Below, in pieces: positions 30,098-40,830 of a stretch of DNA of 64,000 nt (positions within the stretch are counted from its first letter, which is position 1; every line of letters begins with the position of its first letter). The DNA lies in the NCBI GenBank assembly GCA_903772945.1, contig CAICTM010000114.1, forward strand, positions 52,614 through 116,613. The letters are read 5' to 3'. A model generated the notes under the pieces. That model had not been told where the DNA came from. It worked only from the letters and a program-made list of their open reading frames with translations, and ran no database searches. Both the position numbers and the translations under genes were made by a program. The stretch comes from Seminavis robusta. Its lineage: Eukaryota; Bacillariophyta; Bacillariophyceae; Naviculales; Naviculaceae.

Positions 30098-32764
30098 ATG
30101 ATGGCAGCACCCCCGCCATACCGCAGCAGTCACTTTGACGAAGACAAGATCATAGGGTCGAGTGTAGAGTTGGAATTGGAAGGGTCTCTTCGGATATCCT
30201 CTGCATCGACATCCACCGATACAACTGCCCCTGTGACGGTAGTGGACGATTATGAAGAAGAGCAAGAAGCACAGCAGCAACAACAACAACAAGAAGCAAA
30301 GCAAAATTCCTCATCTGTTGCGTCAAAAGAAGAGAAAAACGAGGCCGAAAATGGTAAAGATTCCAAAAAAGCATTAGAAGAAGAACGGAAAGAAACAACA
30401 CTTGTTTCTTCCATGACAAACGCAAATACTACTAATGGAGTCACTACCAATGGAGCACTGAAGAAGCCACCACCATCATCATCCTGTCAATCAGCAGAAC
30501 CATCATCATCATCAGTGGTGGAACTGAAGAAGCCTCCTCCTGAAGCAGCTCCTCCTGCTGCCGCTTCTTCTGACAAGCGAGACTCTTTGGAATGGAACGG
30601 TGTAAAAGACACTTCTTCATTAGAGCCTTCCAATACAAATAATGGCTTTTCCTCCTCGCTGTCCGATTTGGAGATCAGTCCTCTGGCGCCACCCAAAGGA
30701 GGAGTAGTGGCGGTTGCCGCTCGAAAGCCGTCTCTGGTTGTGTCTCCCAGGTCATCATCACGGACATCGCCCGTGCGAACCAGTGGCACCAGTCCTTCCG
30801 TCACGTTTGCCGCGTTGCCTCCTGGAAAAGCATTCATTCCCAATCTAAAGCTTCCCATGGACGACCTTTTGGACGATGACACGGATGACGATGACGACGA
30901 TGAAAAACCCAAAGGAAAAGCTCGTCAACGACAAAGACAGCGTAGACAACAACAAGCGTTCCAAAGCAGTAGCAACAACAATGATGATGATGATGACGAC
31001 GAAATGGACAAGAAACCCGCTGCCAAACCAACTCCAAAACCACGCTCTCCCACTACTACAACCACAACAAATCTGGCACGGCCTCGTTCCATCAGTCCTC
31101 AGAGTCGGGCTCGGTCGGCACCCGTCGAAGGAAGCGCCGCTGTCATTCCAACACCACGAGGACGCGGATTGCGAGGTCGAGCGGGACGAACGCCCCAAGA
31201 TCGCAATGCACGACGACAACAGATTCGAGAGCGGGCGTTTGATGCCGGTTCGGGAGAAATGAGTGTCAACATCACCACTACTACCAATACTACTAGTAGT
31301 ACCAGTCGAGCCGCCAGTCCCCATTCCAATCGATCTTCTACTGGTCCATCTCCCAGTCAGAGTCCCTTTTCCACTCTCCCCGTCATTGCGTCCATGGAAC
31401 CCGGTGCCATGATGGCGTGTCGCGTCAACAACATCATGTTGAACAATAGCAATTCTTCCTTGGGGTCGCGATCGCCCATGCGCGTCAATAATAACAATAT
31501 GAACAATAGCAATTCTTCCATTGGATCATCGGCGGCGGCGGCAACAAGATCGCTTCCCGGTGACAATCTGTTGGGACCGGCACCGGGAGATGACATGCCC
31601 CGCACCACCCGTCCGCGCAGTCGCGTCATGCGACCTTTGGTATCCAGTGACATTTCCAAATCGCAAAACTCCAATCCATCACCCGAAGCCTACGAAGCCG
31701 TGCCCTTGGCTGCATCTGCTGCTGCCTCCGCCAATACTACTCCTACAAATCCCACGGATGTGTCGGATCATTCACTCAAACAACGATTGCGACGAGAGAA
31801 TCAAGACAACATGCCGTCGTCCATTCGACCGGGCGCGTACAAGGAAATTCCTGGACGGGGATTGGTACGAAACGATACCTTGCGGTTTTCCATCATGACC
31901 ACCATTCAAAAACAAAAACAGAGTTTGAGGCGGTTGCTCGGAGGAAGCAGCAGCAATAATGTCGCTAGCACTGCTAGCCGACGGACCATATTTGGCTCGG
32001 CGAGTCGACGACAATTGGACAGCAGCAACAAGAGCCACAACAACAACAACGATCATAGCAACAGTATTCGTGAGGACGAGTTGGCCCAAGAATATGAAAG
32101 GCAACAACTGGCATACATGGGTGTCGTCATGGAAACCAGCATGCGCAGTGTCAAGAGCATTCCTTCCGTATTGGTCGATGGCACCCACGAGGATTCCCGC
32201 AGTTATTTGGGAAATGTCTCGATGCGGTCCATCAATTCGGCCGGGGGACTCTCCGTGGCACGACCCGTATTTGAACGAGAAGCATCCACCATGGAAGCAC
32301 TCTGTATCATACCGGGGGATTTGGCCGTCGCTGTGGCGCTAGATGGACAAATCAAGGAAGCGGAAAAGGGGGATACGCAGCATCGATTGGAGGCATTGAC
32401 GACCAAGCGAAGCAACTTATTATTTCCCAAGGATGCACCACCGTCGTCGTCGGAGAATGATCCACCACCGACTTTTTCGTGGAAACGCAACTCGGCGGCG
32501 AGCAAGGGGTCCAAAGCACGACGATTTGTGGGATCCTTTGCCAAGAAAATGGTTACGAAACCAGCAAAAATGCCAAAACTCATTTTGAAAAAGGCACAAG
32601 CGAATTTGAATCCATTGCGATTAATGAAAAAACGCAAAGGAAAGAAGGAAAAGCAGGACAACGAAGGAGGATCGGAAGCGTTCTTTTCCCAAGACAATAA
32701 CCCTGAGAAACGGGATGGCAGCAGCTTGCTTGGTGGTAGCGTTCAACGAAGGAATTCGTGGTAA
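30098..32764 (+). CDS. Large disordered protein with RPGAY motif, unknown function
   Basis: 888 aa from the ATG at 30098 with no intron needed. The protein is almost entirely low-complexity: Q, S, D and N runs, an acidic stretch DDDTDDDDDDEK near 265, and N/S repeats near 450-475. A more ordered segment near 570-640 contains SIRPGAYKEIPGRGLVR, matching FVRPGAYHQAPGQVAIR in the disordered half of the LRR protein at 22942-26878. The C-terminus is strongly basic (KARRFVGSFAKKMVTKPAK), suggesting membrane or nucleic-acid contact. There is no signal peptide, TM helix or LRR. It may be a detached cytoplasmic half of an LRR protein; that is inference. Confidence 0.75.
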   Translation: MMAAPPPYRSSHFDEDKIIGSSVELELEGSLRISSASTSTDTTAPVTVVDDYEEEQEAQQQQQQQEAKQNSSSVASKEEKNEAENGKDSKKALEEERKETTLVSSMTNANTTNGVTTNGALKKPPPSSSCQSAEPSSSSVVELKKPPPEAAPPAAASSDKRDSLEWNGVKDTSSLEPSNTNNGFSSSLSDLEISPLAPPKGGVVAVAARKPSLVVSPRSSSRTSPVRTSGTSPSVTFAALPPGKAFIPNLKLPMDDLLDDDTDDDDDDEKPKGKARQRQRQRRQQQAFQSSSNNNDDDDDDEMDKKPAAKPTPKPRSPTTTTTTNLARPRSISPQSRARSAPVEGSAAVIPTPRGRGLRGRAGRTPQDRNARRQQIRERAFDAGSGEMSVNITTTTNTTSSTSRAASPHSNRSSTGPSPSQSPFSTLPVIASMEPGAMMACRVNNIMLNNSNSSLGSRSPMRVNNNNMNNSNSSIGSSAAAATRSLPGDNLLGPAPGDDMPRTTRPRSRVMRPLVSSDISKSQNSNPSPEAYEAVPLAASAAASANTTPTNPTDVSDHSLKQRLRRENQDNMPSSIRPGAYKEIPGRGLVRNDTLRFSIMTTIQKQKQSLRRLLGGSSSNNVASTASRRTIFGSASRRQLDSSNKSHNNNNDHSNSIREDELAQEYERQQLAYMGVVMETSMRSVKSIPSVLVDGTHEDSRSYLGNVSMRSINSAGGLSVARPVFEREASTMEALCIIPGDLAVAVALDGQIKEAEKGDTQHRLEALTTKRSNLLFPKDAPPSSSENDPPPTFSWKRNSAASKGSKARRFVGSFAKKMVTKPAKMPKLILKKAQANLNPLRLMKKRKGKKEKQDNEGGSEAFFSQDNNPEKRDGSSLLGGSVQRRNSW

Positions 32765-33550
32765 CCAATGAATGCCACAAGCTTTGTGCCACCAACAGTA
32801 CTGTAATCTGAAGCCTGCCAGCCCCAATCCTTCCCTTAGAAAAAGGAGCAAACAAAATCACGACAACCTCCCCAAATTTTGACAATCAAAAGAAATCACG
32901 AGAGAGAAACACAAGTCCCTCGCAGTAGGAACACACGAGTATTTTATAAGGCAAACTGAGTATTAAGCAGAATAATTTTAGGATGCGCGGTCAGTTTGCA
33001 ACATTCCGCCCTATTACAACTTCAGCGGGATTGGATGCTCATCGTAATGATGGCATTTTTTCAATGCTTACGAGTGTGCTCAAACGTCCACCTGGGTCTA
33101 GTGCACGGAAAGGTACCGTAGGACGTCGATGACCGCAAAGCTTTTGAAGTCGGAGATTGGTTCCTCAAAGCCGCCGAGCGGTCGGCCGCAGCCGTTTTTT
33201 CAACTTTGCCACTTGCTCCACCACGACCTCGATCTCTTTCTATCTCTTCGTGCTTTGATTTCTATTCCTGGCCCAGCTCTGTGCTATCGTGCCGTTACTG
33301 GCGAGTGCTGCGCTGAGATAGCCAAGTGTACGGTTTGTCATTGGCATCTTTTCTCGTTTACATTGTCTCATTCGGCGTGGCCTTTTTTCGCTCGATCTTT
33401 CGTCCGCACTCACAGTAGCACTCACAGTTCACACCTCTCTCAACACGCAAGGATCTTTGATCGACAGGTGGCGTTCCTTCTCCCGAAAATCCGAAAAGCG
33501 GCTTTATTCCCTTCCTTCCACCAACAATTGTCACAAAAAGGCTCAAACAA
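32765..33550. other. Intergenic upstream of AAA+ gene
   Basis: No supported gene. Contains the 3' region of the disordered protein and the promoter/5' UTR of the plus-strand gene at 33551, the last 100 bp being C/T- and A-rich. Confidence 0.6.
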
Positions 33551-36371
33551 ATGTGGTCTCGAACTGTTTGGGGCGTCGCTGTCGCCTTCTCGCTCGTGTT
33601 TCTGCAACTCGTCGAAGCTTCATCGCCTTCAAAGCCAAGCATTCCTTCTTCGCTTGATAAGGCAACCACGGGGACAACGTACCACACAGCAGCCACCAAG
33701 AAGAAAACCAACAATGCTCCGATCGACTACACAACGATCCCATGGGAAGAACTCAACGAATGGTTGTCGCAACTAAACGGAAACCCTCACGTTCAACACG
33801 CCTTCCTCCCCGAGCGAGGGATCACCAGATACAAGGTCTTGGACGAGTTGGAACGTCGATTTCTTAACAAAGAGGAAGAAATCGACCAAGTCATGAATCT
33901 CAAACTCACGGTCGAAGACTTGGATGAACTCGCTGTCACCAACCCAGATGCCTTTCTCGAGATCAAGCAACGAGAAATGGAAAGCTATAACAACCATGGA
34001 AGCAACACGAATACTGGAGTAACCAGAAACAAAAAGAAAGCTAAGACGAAACCAAAACAAAAAGACCCTCAGGCTGAACACATCTCGAGTTTGAAGCCAC
34101 TGAAGGAGCAAGATGAAAGAGCAGATACAACAACCCCAACAAACAAAACCAGTGCCGCCGATGACTGCCACGACGATGCTTCAATCACACCACAAACCAA
34201 CCACAATAGTACTGTTGACGACAGCCAGGGCCGCTGCGTCGTATTGTCCGTCAACCAGATCTCTTCTATTGCCAATGTGTCGCTGGAAGACGATGTGCTG
34301 TGCTTTGGTCGTGACTGGAAACTCTACCAGAATGATCATGGATACACCCATTTCGAAGAGCTCTTGATCTATCAGCCTCGAGGCTGGCGCACGTTTGCTC
34401 GGGAGTACATGCTTCGATACCATGGAAACATCGACACTGACATTACCCGAGAAGCACAGCCCAGAATCGCGTTCCGGCGCCGCACGTTCGTCCCTCAAGC
34501 ACATCGCAAATGCTTCAATTGCGGCTCTCCTTTTCATCTTGTGCCAGACTGCGACAATCCACTCAACGAGACAGTAATAGCCGAAAACAAAAAGGCATTT
34601 TTTGCCCGGAGGGAACACCATGCACATCGCAGATGCTTCAATTGCGGGTCTCCTTGTCATCTTGTGTCAGACTGCGACAATCCTCTCAACCAGACAGCAA
34701 TATCCATAAACAAAAAGGATTTTTTGTTGAAGAAACAGGGTGCCAGCAGTACTGTTGACCAAGAAGGAGACCTCCAGAGAGAAAGCCTCCTGGCCTGGCT
34801 TGTCGTCCAAGATCCAAGCAAACGGGTCGCTCGTGTCAACATTGATGGAGGGGAGCAAGATGTTCCCGTTACCATGAAGACGCCTACATCGGTCGTGCTC
34901 TTTCATCCTGACATTCCACGATGTCAACGATACAACCCGCTGAACTTTTTGCTTGCTTACGGGGCCAAGAACCCCCTCCCGGATGTCTTCGCGGAGTTGC
35001 ACGCACAAAACAAAAGCGACACCGTCGATCGCTTGCTCGCAGAGCTTTCTCCCTTGGACTACTTTTTCGACTTTCAGCAAAGCGTGCAATCGTACAAGCT
35101 TGACATGCTTCGATCCATTGGGGCCAAGACGTCGTTCCCAAGGCTTTGCTTTATCAAGGAACTTGACTTTAGAGACATTGTTGGCCAGCGAATGGCCAAA
35201 CAGATCGTCCGATCCGAAGTGGTACGCTTCATCTGGGATCGCATAACCGAAACAAAGAGCAGCCATTCCAAACAACGGCCACTCAGTTTGATCTTTGCCG
35301 GGGCAAGCGGAGTGGGGAAAACTGAACTGGCAATCTTACTTGCAACCCTAATGAACAAACCAGGGATGGAAGGGAAGCCTGCGAGCGATTGCTTCCTCAA
35401 AGTGGACTGTGGCAAGCTGTCGCATGCTAGCGAGGTGTTTGGTTTATCAGGAAGCTATCAAGGCGCCGAGGAAGGTTCCAGTTTGAACAACTTCATTCTT
35501 CGCAAAAGCCGAGACAAAGGATCACTGGGAATAGTTCTTTTGGATGAAATTGAAAAGGCAAATCAAGATGTTATCCATGCCTTCTATCGTAAGTTCTCTC
35601 AAGTGGGGTCCCTCTTGCTCTGTGATAATCCTACGGTCCATCTCGCGTGGTGAGTTGCTCACATGCGGTATATATATGTACCCCCGCATTTCTTGTGCAG
35701 AGGTTCTCGACAAGGGAGAGTGGACGAACAAGCGACTGCAGAGTGGCAACGGGGCCCAGACCGAGGTCATTTCCTGCAGCAATATAATTTTTATCCTCAC
35801 GACGAATGCAGCCATGGATGTGATTGAAGATTTTGCAAGGCATGCTTCGGTATTGTACACGGCTGAGGATGTTCAGGAAGCGGAGAGCAAGCAAAGAGAA
35901 TTGGAGGCGCTGATTCGATACAAGTTGCAAACAACGTATCCGTTTACAGACGCATTCATTGCTCGCGTTGACAGAATCGTGCCGTTTGTGCCTTTGTCTC
36001 GTCGTGTCGGAGACCCAGAAGATCATCCACTGCTGTGTGAAGCCATGACGGTTGCCAAGATATTGATCGAGAAAGAGCAGGAGAAACTACGAGATGATAC
36101 GAACTTGCAAGTGGTCCAATCGATTAGCTCGGAGAATAAACACACGATGGCGAAGCTTGTGGTGCTGGAATCCATCGAAGAAGCAGGCGTGCGGTCTTTG
36201 CAGAAGAACATTGCCACCAAGATGGGACACCAGATGAAGCATGCACTTCTCCTCGAAGACGGCGGGATAGAGAGTGGCTCTCGCGTTCGATATTCTGCTG
36301 ACGAAGAAGCCAGACGCGTTGATTGGCGGCTTGCATCCAAACTTGGAGGGCGGGGATCAGAACAGAAGTAG
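33551..36371 (+). CDS. Secretory CCHC zinc-knuckle / ClpB-like AAA+ protein (2 exons)
   Basis: Exons 33551-35588 and 35701-36371, joined by a 112-nt GT-AG intron that restores the ClpB-like reading HAFYQVLDKGEWT, give 902 aa. Residues 1-23 are a signal peptide (WGVAVAFSLVFLQLVEA). Two nearly identical CCHC zinc knuckles (CFNCGSPxHLVxDC) start at C321 and C362. The AAA+ domain has Walker A GASGVGKT at 584-591, Walker B IVLLDEIEKA with D665-E666, sensor 1 ILTTNA and an arginine-finger region FIARVDRIVPF. The domain resembles the second ATPase domain of ClpB/Hsp104, which remodels protein aggregates. The knuckles are of the retroviral Gag/RNA-binding type. I know no family with this combination; secretory location is predicted from the N-terminus only. 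Confidence 0.85.
34496..34722 (+). repeat. Internal duplication encoding two zinc knuckles
   Basis: Two similar segments of about 100 bp (from 34499 and from 34622) each encode HR(K/R)CFNCGSPxHLVxDCDNPLN followed by ET or QT and NKK. The copies differ at few positions, indicating a fairly recent in-frame duplication. Confidence 0.85.
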
Positions 36372-36491
36372 GAAGTTCTCACTTCTATCTGTCAGCATCA
36401 AACTGTCCGCAGATTGATACACTGCAATAGTTTCATCATTCTAGTATATGCCAACATGACAATTGGTTTATGTCAATGATGAGAGCCACTT

Positions 36492-36866
36492 TCATATTCG
36501 TCGTGCCACTTCAGCAGCCACGGCGGAACCACATTGCACAAATCTGGTCCAGGGTGCCGCCCACCAAGCTGATACTAGCTAGTTCACCCTAATGATTCTT
36601 ATAGTTTGTCATATTCAGTAATCGTCTTGCAGCATCTTCTTTGTGATGAACTTCATCTTCGCAACAGTGCTCCAGCAGTCGAAGCAATTCCGGAGTCTTT
36701 CCTGCGCTAGCAAGAGACCCAATTTGTTTTTGAAAATGTTCTTCCACAAACGTCTCCACCGCTTCTACGGTAACGTATAATGCCTTGGTGCCACCCACAA
36801 GAGTAGGAAATAATCCATACAGGTAGTAGTCGAGTGTGTTTGCCGGGTGATGGTACAGTACAGTAC
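36492..36866 (-). pseudogene. COQ7: COQ7-like (demethoxyubiquinone hydroxylase) remnant
   Basis: Reading the minus strand, one frame gives DYYLYGLFPTLVGG, then VTVEAVETFVEEHFQKQI and LLRLLEHCCEDEVHH, matching the second half of COQ7 with its diiron residues (VE...H and DE..HH). A stop follows after NMTNYKNH. Just below, in another frame, lies RFVQCGSAVAAEVARRI and a stop at 36492-36494, matching the COQ7 C-terminus. No normal GT-AG intron joins the two: the only phase-correct one would be 19 nt and lies after an in-frame stop. The N-terminal half (RVNHAGE region) was not found upstream. COQ7 hydroxylates a ubiquinone precursor in mitochondria; this copy looks decayed. Confidence 0.6.
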
Positions 36867-37442
36867 CACGATGCCTTCAAGAAGAGCTATCAAGATCCGC
36901 ATGGCATTTGTTGGACCAAGAGATGAGCTCCAATTTGGCAGGTGCGTGAGACAGGAGCCGATAGTATCTGTTCCGGGGCACTGGCTGCCATGAGACTCGT
37001 TCCAAACCGATTCACTCCAGATGCCATGGACTTTTTGCCATACCCATTAAGCCAATGAAACGGCACATTTGAGCTACTTACTTTCAAGCCATTGTACCAT
37101 CAATGATCTACTAGCTAGCATGATACCTTCATCACTAAGTCGTACTCTTACACCATCCTCCTACAGCATTGGAGTTGTTTGGTCGCTGAGTCAGTGCGTG
37201 ACTCCTTCAGTCCACAATTCTGTCGGTTTTATCGGTGTCAAAAGGGAGGATTTAACAGCAGGAGCCCGGATTTATGGATAAAGATTTCACAGAATAGCTT
37301 CCGTTTTTGGTTGGCTGGCCGTTGAACCCGCATCGCGTTCGAGGCGTTCTTTCATCACATCACAAAACTCTCACAATCCTGACACTCGAGACCTTCTCAT
37401 CCCTTTTTTGACCTGACACTTCTCTTTTTTCGAATCAATCTA
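36867..37442. other. Intergenic upstream of BTB gene
   Basis: No supported gene. A GTAAGT splice-donor-like word lies on the minus strand near 37083, but no coding exon is recognisable beside it. Confidence 0.5.
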
Positions 37443-38924
37443 ATGTGCTGTCTTGCTAAATCTACCAAATCTACTACAATGATGACAAAGAAGTCTTGGT
37501 CGTTGAATACACCTGCATGCTCCTTTGAGCACTCCTTCTTGGTTCTTCTGGAAAATAATTCCTTCCATGATGTCACTCTGGTTGGCAATGATGGGATCAA
37601 GGTGACGGCCAATCGGTGTTCTCTTTCCGTCCGGTGTGACTATTTCCAAAAGATGTTCATGGGAAAGTTCCAAGAGTCTTCTTCCAACAACAGTAACAGT
37701 AACAACATCAGTCAAGAAATCCACATCAGCAACTTTTCTGGCAGTGTGATCAAATCCATTGTCCAATATCTTCATACCAGCAAGATGGAGCTGTTGGAGA
37801 CTCTTCCCAGCAGAAACAGCAAAAAGTTGACTCCAGAGACTCGACTCGAGTGTGTAGAGACGTTGGTATCGTTGGCCAGCGCCGCCGCCTATTTCCAGCT
37901 CCCCAGCCTCCTGGTTCTACTCACAAAGAAAATACAGTCGTGTATTAAGGATTCTCCCATTCTGGCATTGCCCCTCTTGCATGCGACTCCGCTTCCCTTG
38001 GAGTTGGAACAGTTGGCATTGTCCGTCATTCGATCCAATGCCATTTATTGCTTGACAGCACCGGCCGTTACAGACTTGCCAGCATTTGCCGTGACACAAA
38101 TCCTCACCGAAATAAAGGCAAAAAATCGAATGGACTCTTCTATCATCAGCATCAGCCACCTCCAAGTCTTTGACTTCATTTCCCTTTGGGCCAGTAGTAG
38201 TGAGGATCACAGCAGCAATACTGCGCTCCAAGAAACAGCCAAGCAGTTAGTATCAGATCATGTGGACCTCACACAGATCGGTCCAGATGTGCTATGCAAC
38301 AAAGTGGAAGTGTCAGGACTGGCAGACCGGGATCAGCTCTACGACGCCTACAAGGCACATGCGTTGGCATCCAATCATGAAACCAACAACACAAATAATA
38401 CATCCCTCCAATGGAAAAAGTCCCAATCCGAAGAGGTTCATCAAGAAAGAGCATCGGGATGGACGACAGATGTTGTAGACTGTCCTCCCATGACTGCGGG
38501 AACGTATCAATGGTCGCTCACGTTGGAACAAGCCGAAGCGGTCATGGTCGGTGTGGTGTCATCCGACGCTCCCATCCGTTACGATAGTGACTTTTCGGTG
38601 CAAAAGGGTACATGGGCGTCCTACGATTTCAACATGTCCGGATCCAACATTCAATTGCTGTACGCCAATGGCGTGCGAAAGCAACAAAAGCAGCAACAAC
38701 TGCCCACCATTTCGGGAAATTCGACCGTCCAGGTGACGCTCAACTTGGATCCTACCGACGCGGACAATGGCAGTCTATCCTTTTCGGTGGATGGACGTCG
38801 ACCAGTGGTTATTTTGAGGCAATTGAGAGAGCATCTCAACAACAACGAGGGAGGCTTTCTACCGGGTGTGTCAATATCGGGACGGGGCGGCAGAGTCAGG
38901 ATTCACGACTTGCAGCAATTGTAG
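37443..38924 (+). CDS. BTB-BACK protein with SPRY-like C-terminal domain
   Basis: 493 aa from the ATG at 37443; a second ATG pair at codons 13-14 is possible. Residues about 28-135 form a BTB/POZ domain: NSFHDVTLVGNDGIKVTANRC, a YFQKMFMGKF block and a FSGSVIKSIVQYLHTSK block. A helical BACK-like region follows (LVSLASAAAYFQLPSL, PLELEQLALSVI, ISHLQVFDFISLWA). The C-terminal 160 residues are beta-rich with GTYQWSLTLEQAEAVMVGVV, KGTWASYDF and GSLSFSVDGRRPV, the pattern of a B30.2/SPRY lectin-like fold. BTB-BACK proteins commonly bring substrates to Cullin-3 ubiquitin ligases, and SPRY domains bind proteins. That role is inferred from the family. Confidence 0.82.
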   Translation: MCCLAKSTKSTTMMTKKSWSLNTPACSFEHSFLVLLENNSFHDVTLVGNDGIKVTANRCSLSVRCDYFQKMFMGKFQESSSNNSNSNNISQEIHISNFSGSVIKSIVQYLHTSKMELLETLPSRNSKKLTPETRLECVETLVSLASAAAYFQLPSLLVLLTKKIQSCIKDSPILALPLLHATPLPLELEQLALSVIRSNAIYCLTAPAVTDLPAFAVTQILTEIKAKNRMDSSIISISHLQVFDFISLWASSSEDHSSNTALQETAKQLVSDHVDLTQIGPDVLCNKVEVSGLADRDQLYDAYKAHALASNHETNNTNNTSLQWKKSQSEEVHQERASGWTTDVVDCPPMTAGTYQWSLTLEQAEAVMVGVVSSDAPIRYDSDFSVQKGTWASYDFNMSGSNIQLLYANGVRKQQKQQQLPTISGNSTVQVTLNLDPTDADNGSLSFSVDGRRPVVILRQLREHLNNNEGGFLPGVSISGRGGRVRIHDLQQL

Positions 38925-39753
38925 CCATACCAACGTGATAAATCTGCAGCCTCTGTTACCAGTACCATTGAATGTTGGCGTGATGCCGTTCTTGAATTCA
39001 GTTTCCATCCTCCTCTACCGCGCTCATCAATCAATCTACGTTAGTATGCATTCTCTCCTTCTTCGATGACTTACTTACTTTTGCAAGAGCAAGAGTCATG
39101 TTTCGATTGCAAGAGCCAGTGCCAGCTGCAACGTTCTCCGAGTTGAGTTCCTCCTCGGCTGATCCGGCTCTCTTCCAAGCTTTATTCATTTCTGTATGTC
39201 CCCCCAAACGCCCCGGCCCGTCGGCAGCGAGGGCAACAGACAGGTTCGGACACGATACAACGGCCGCTTCCAAGGGAAGACTAGCTTCGCACTTGTGTAC
39301 GAGGAAAAACGTAAAGACTCTATCCATAGCTAAACTACAAAACTGTGTCATTTCTTTTTTGGACTCGACTCCACTCGGTTCGCTCAATGAGTTCGCACGC
39401 ATCTTGTCAACACTGCTTGTTCCCTCTTCCGGTTTTGCTCGGTCTACCGTACCGCCCATCTGTCCCACCTCTACCGGTAGCGCGCCGACGGCACCACACT
39501 ACAGTACAGTACCGGTACGAAGCAAGTGCTGGAGCACCTTGGCTTTGCCAGTCTTTGGATTGATCATTCAGTTCTCACTCCAACAACCCCAGATCCAACA
39601 AAAAACAAAACAACAAAAAGAGAAACATCAAATGGCCGGGAATAGCGAAATCTTTTAATAGCTTCGTTTGTCCAGGTTGGTAGATCTAGTTCTGACGATG
39701 GATGATGATTAGATAGATCTAGCTAGATTCTGGTAGCAAGCTAGGTTGATGAA
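38925..39753. other. Intergenic between BTB gene and PSxPS locus
   Basis: A 186-codon frame opens at 39098 but has no domain or compositional sign of coding. GGTACC/ACCGGT palindromes lie near 39508-39520 and CTAG words near 39715-39745. Confidence 0.5.
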
Positions 39754-40427
39754 ATGAATGAACCCAGTGAATCACCAACATCCAGTCCTCAGCCAACGGG
39801 TCTGCCAAGCTCTACCCCTACCGAGAGCCAGGCACCCAGTGAGAGCCCAAGTGATGTCCCAAGTTCCAGCCCAAGTGTCTCCCCAAGTGTGGGTCCGAGT
39901 GTATCACCAAGCTCCAGTCCCAGCAGTCGTCCCAGCATTGCGCCAAGCGCAGGGCCAAGTGCAAGCCCAAGTGCTGGACCCAGTTTAAGCCCAAGCGGTT
40001 GACCTAGCTAGTGCAAGTCCCAGTGAGTCGCCAAGCTCTGGACCCAACGAAAGCCCCAGTGGATCTCCAAGTGCTGGACCAAGTGTCAGCCCCAGTGGGT
40101 CTCCTAGCGCTGGTCCCAGTGTCAGCCCTAATGAATCACCGAGTGCCGGGCCGAGTGCCAGCCCCAGTGAATCTCCAAGCGCTGGACCCAGCGTAAGCCC
40201 CAGTGAATCACCAAGCGCTGGACCAAGTGTGAGCCCCAGCTGGTCTCCTAGTGCCGGACCCAGTGGAAGCCCTAGTGTATCCCCAAGCACCAGCCCCAAT
40301 GAATCACCCAGTGCACACCCTAGCAGTGCACCAAGTGAAAGCCCATCCCTGACCCCATCTGTTGGCCCAAGTGCCTTGCCAAGTTCACCCCCCAGCAGTG
40401 ATCCCAGTAATTCTCCCTCAGGGTGAC
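39754..40427 (+). pseudogene. PSxPS-repeat coding sequence, frame-broken
   Basis: From the ATG at 39754 the frame encodes tandem P-S-x-x-P-S units (SPSVGPSVSPSSSPS and so on) and stops at 40000-40002. Eight bases on, the same repeat resumes one frame over and runs to a TGA near 40424. The break contains CTAGCTAG, the word common in local intergenic DNA. Such Ser/Pro repeats are typical linkers in diatom secreted and cell-wall proteins. There is no signal peptide at this ATG, so an upstream part may be missing. The repeat ends directly at the kinase-like segment that follows. Confidence 0.7.
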
Positions 40428-40830
40428 ATTTGTGCTTGCAACATTGTATTTGGTGAAGATCCGAAGGAAGGCTGGTTGATTGATTTTGATTTTGGAGGAG
40501 AAGCAGGGGTTGTCAAATACCCAAATGGATATAAACAAACGCATGATGACGGTAGACGAATTGGCGAAGAAGGAAATTAAAAAACTCGACGATTGGTACG
40601 GCTTGGGACAGCTCATCTTTGATCTGCACCGTTTTGACAGAAGTAACATGACAGCACCAGATCTGACACTATGGGGGGAGCTTGAGGGCTTTTGGACAAC
40701 AACACCAGATGGCTGGGAGGAAGGACTACCCTTTGAAGACCAAGTTGTCAAGTTGCTTAAATTCGTTGGGTCGTATCGACACGACGGCTACAAACTGCAC
40801 CCTATTTCAAAGCATTTCTGGAGAAATTGA
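40428..40830 (+). pseudogene. Protein-kinase-like C-terminal fragment, frameshifted
   Basis: Two overlapping frames together resemble a kinase-like fold: GDICACNIVF...GWLIDFDFGGEAG (compare the catalytic-loop HxDxxxxN and the DFG region of kinases), then after a one-base shift near 40565-40575, LDDWYGLGQLIFDLHRF (compare the DxWxxG helix). The fragment begins right after TTCTCCCTCAG, which looks like a splice acceptor, so it was probably a downstream exon. The N-lobe is absent in the window. Frame damage and the junction with the repeat suggest a dead locus. Confidence 0.5.

Noticed and set aside
39098-39658. 186-codon plus-strand frame after the BTB gene
   Set aside because: Composition is mixed, with no domain, signal peptide or conserved pattern; treated as intergenic.
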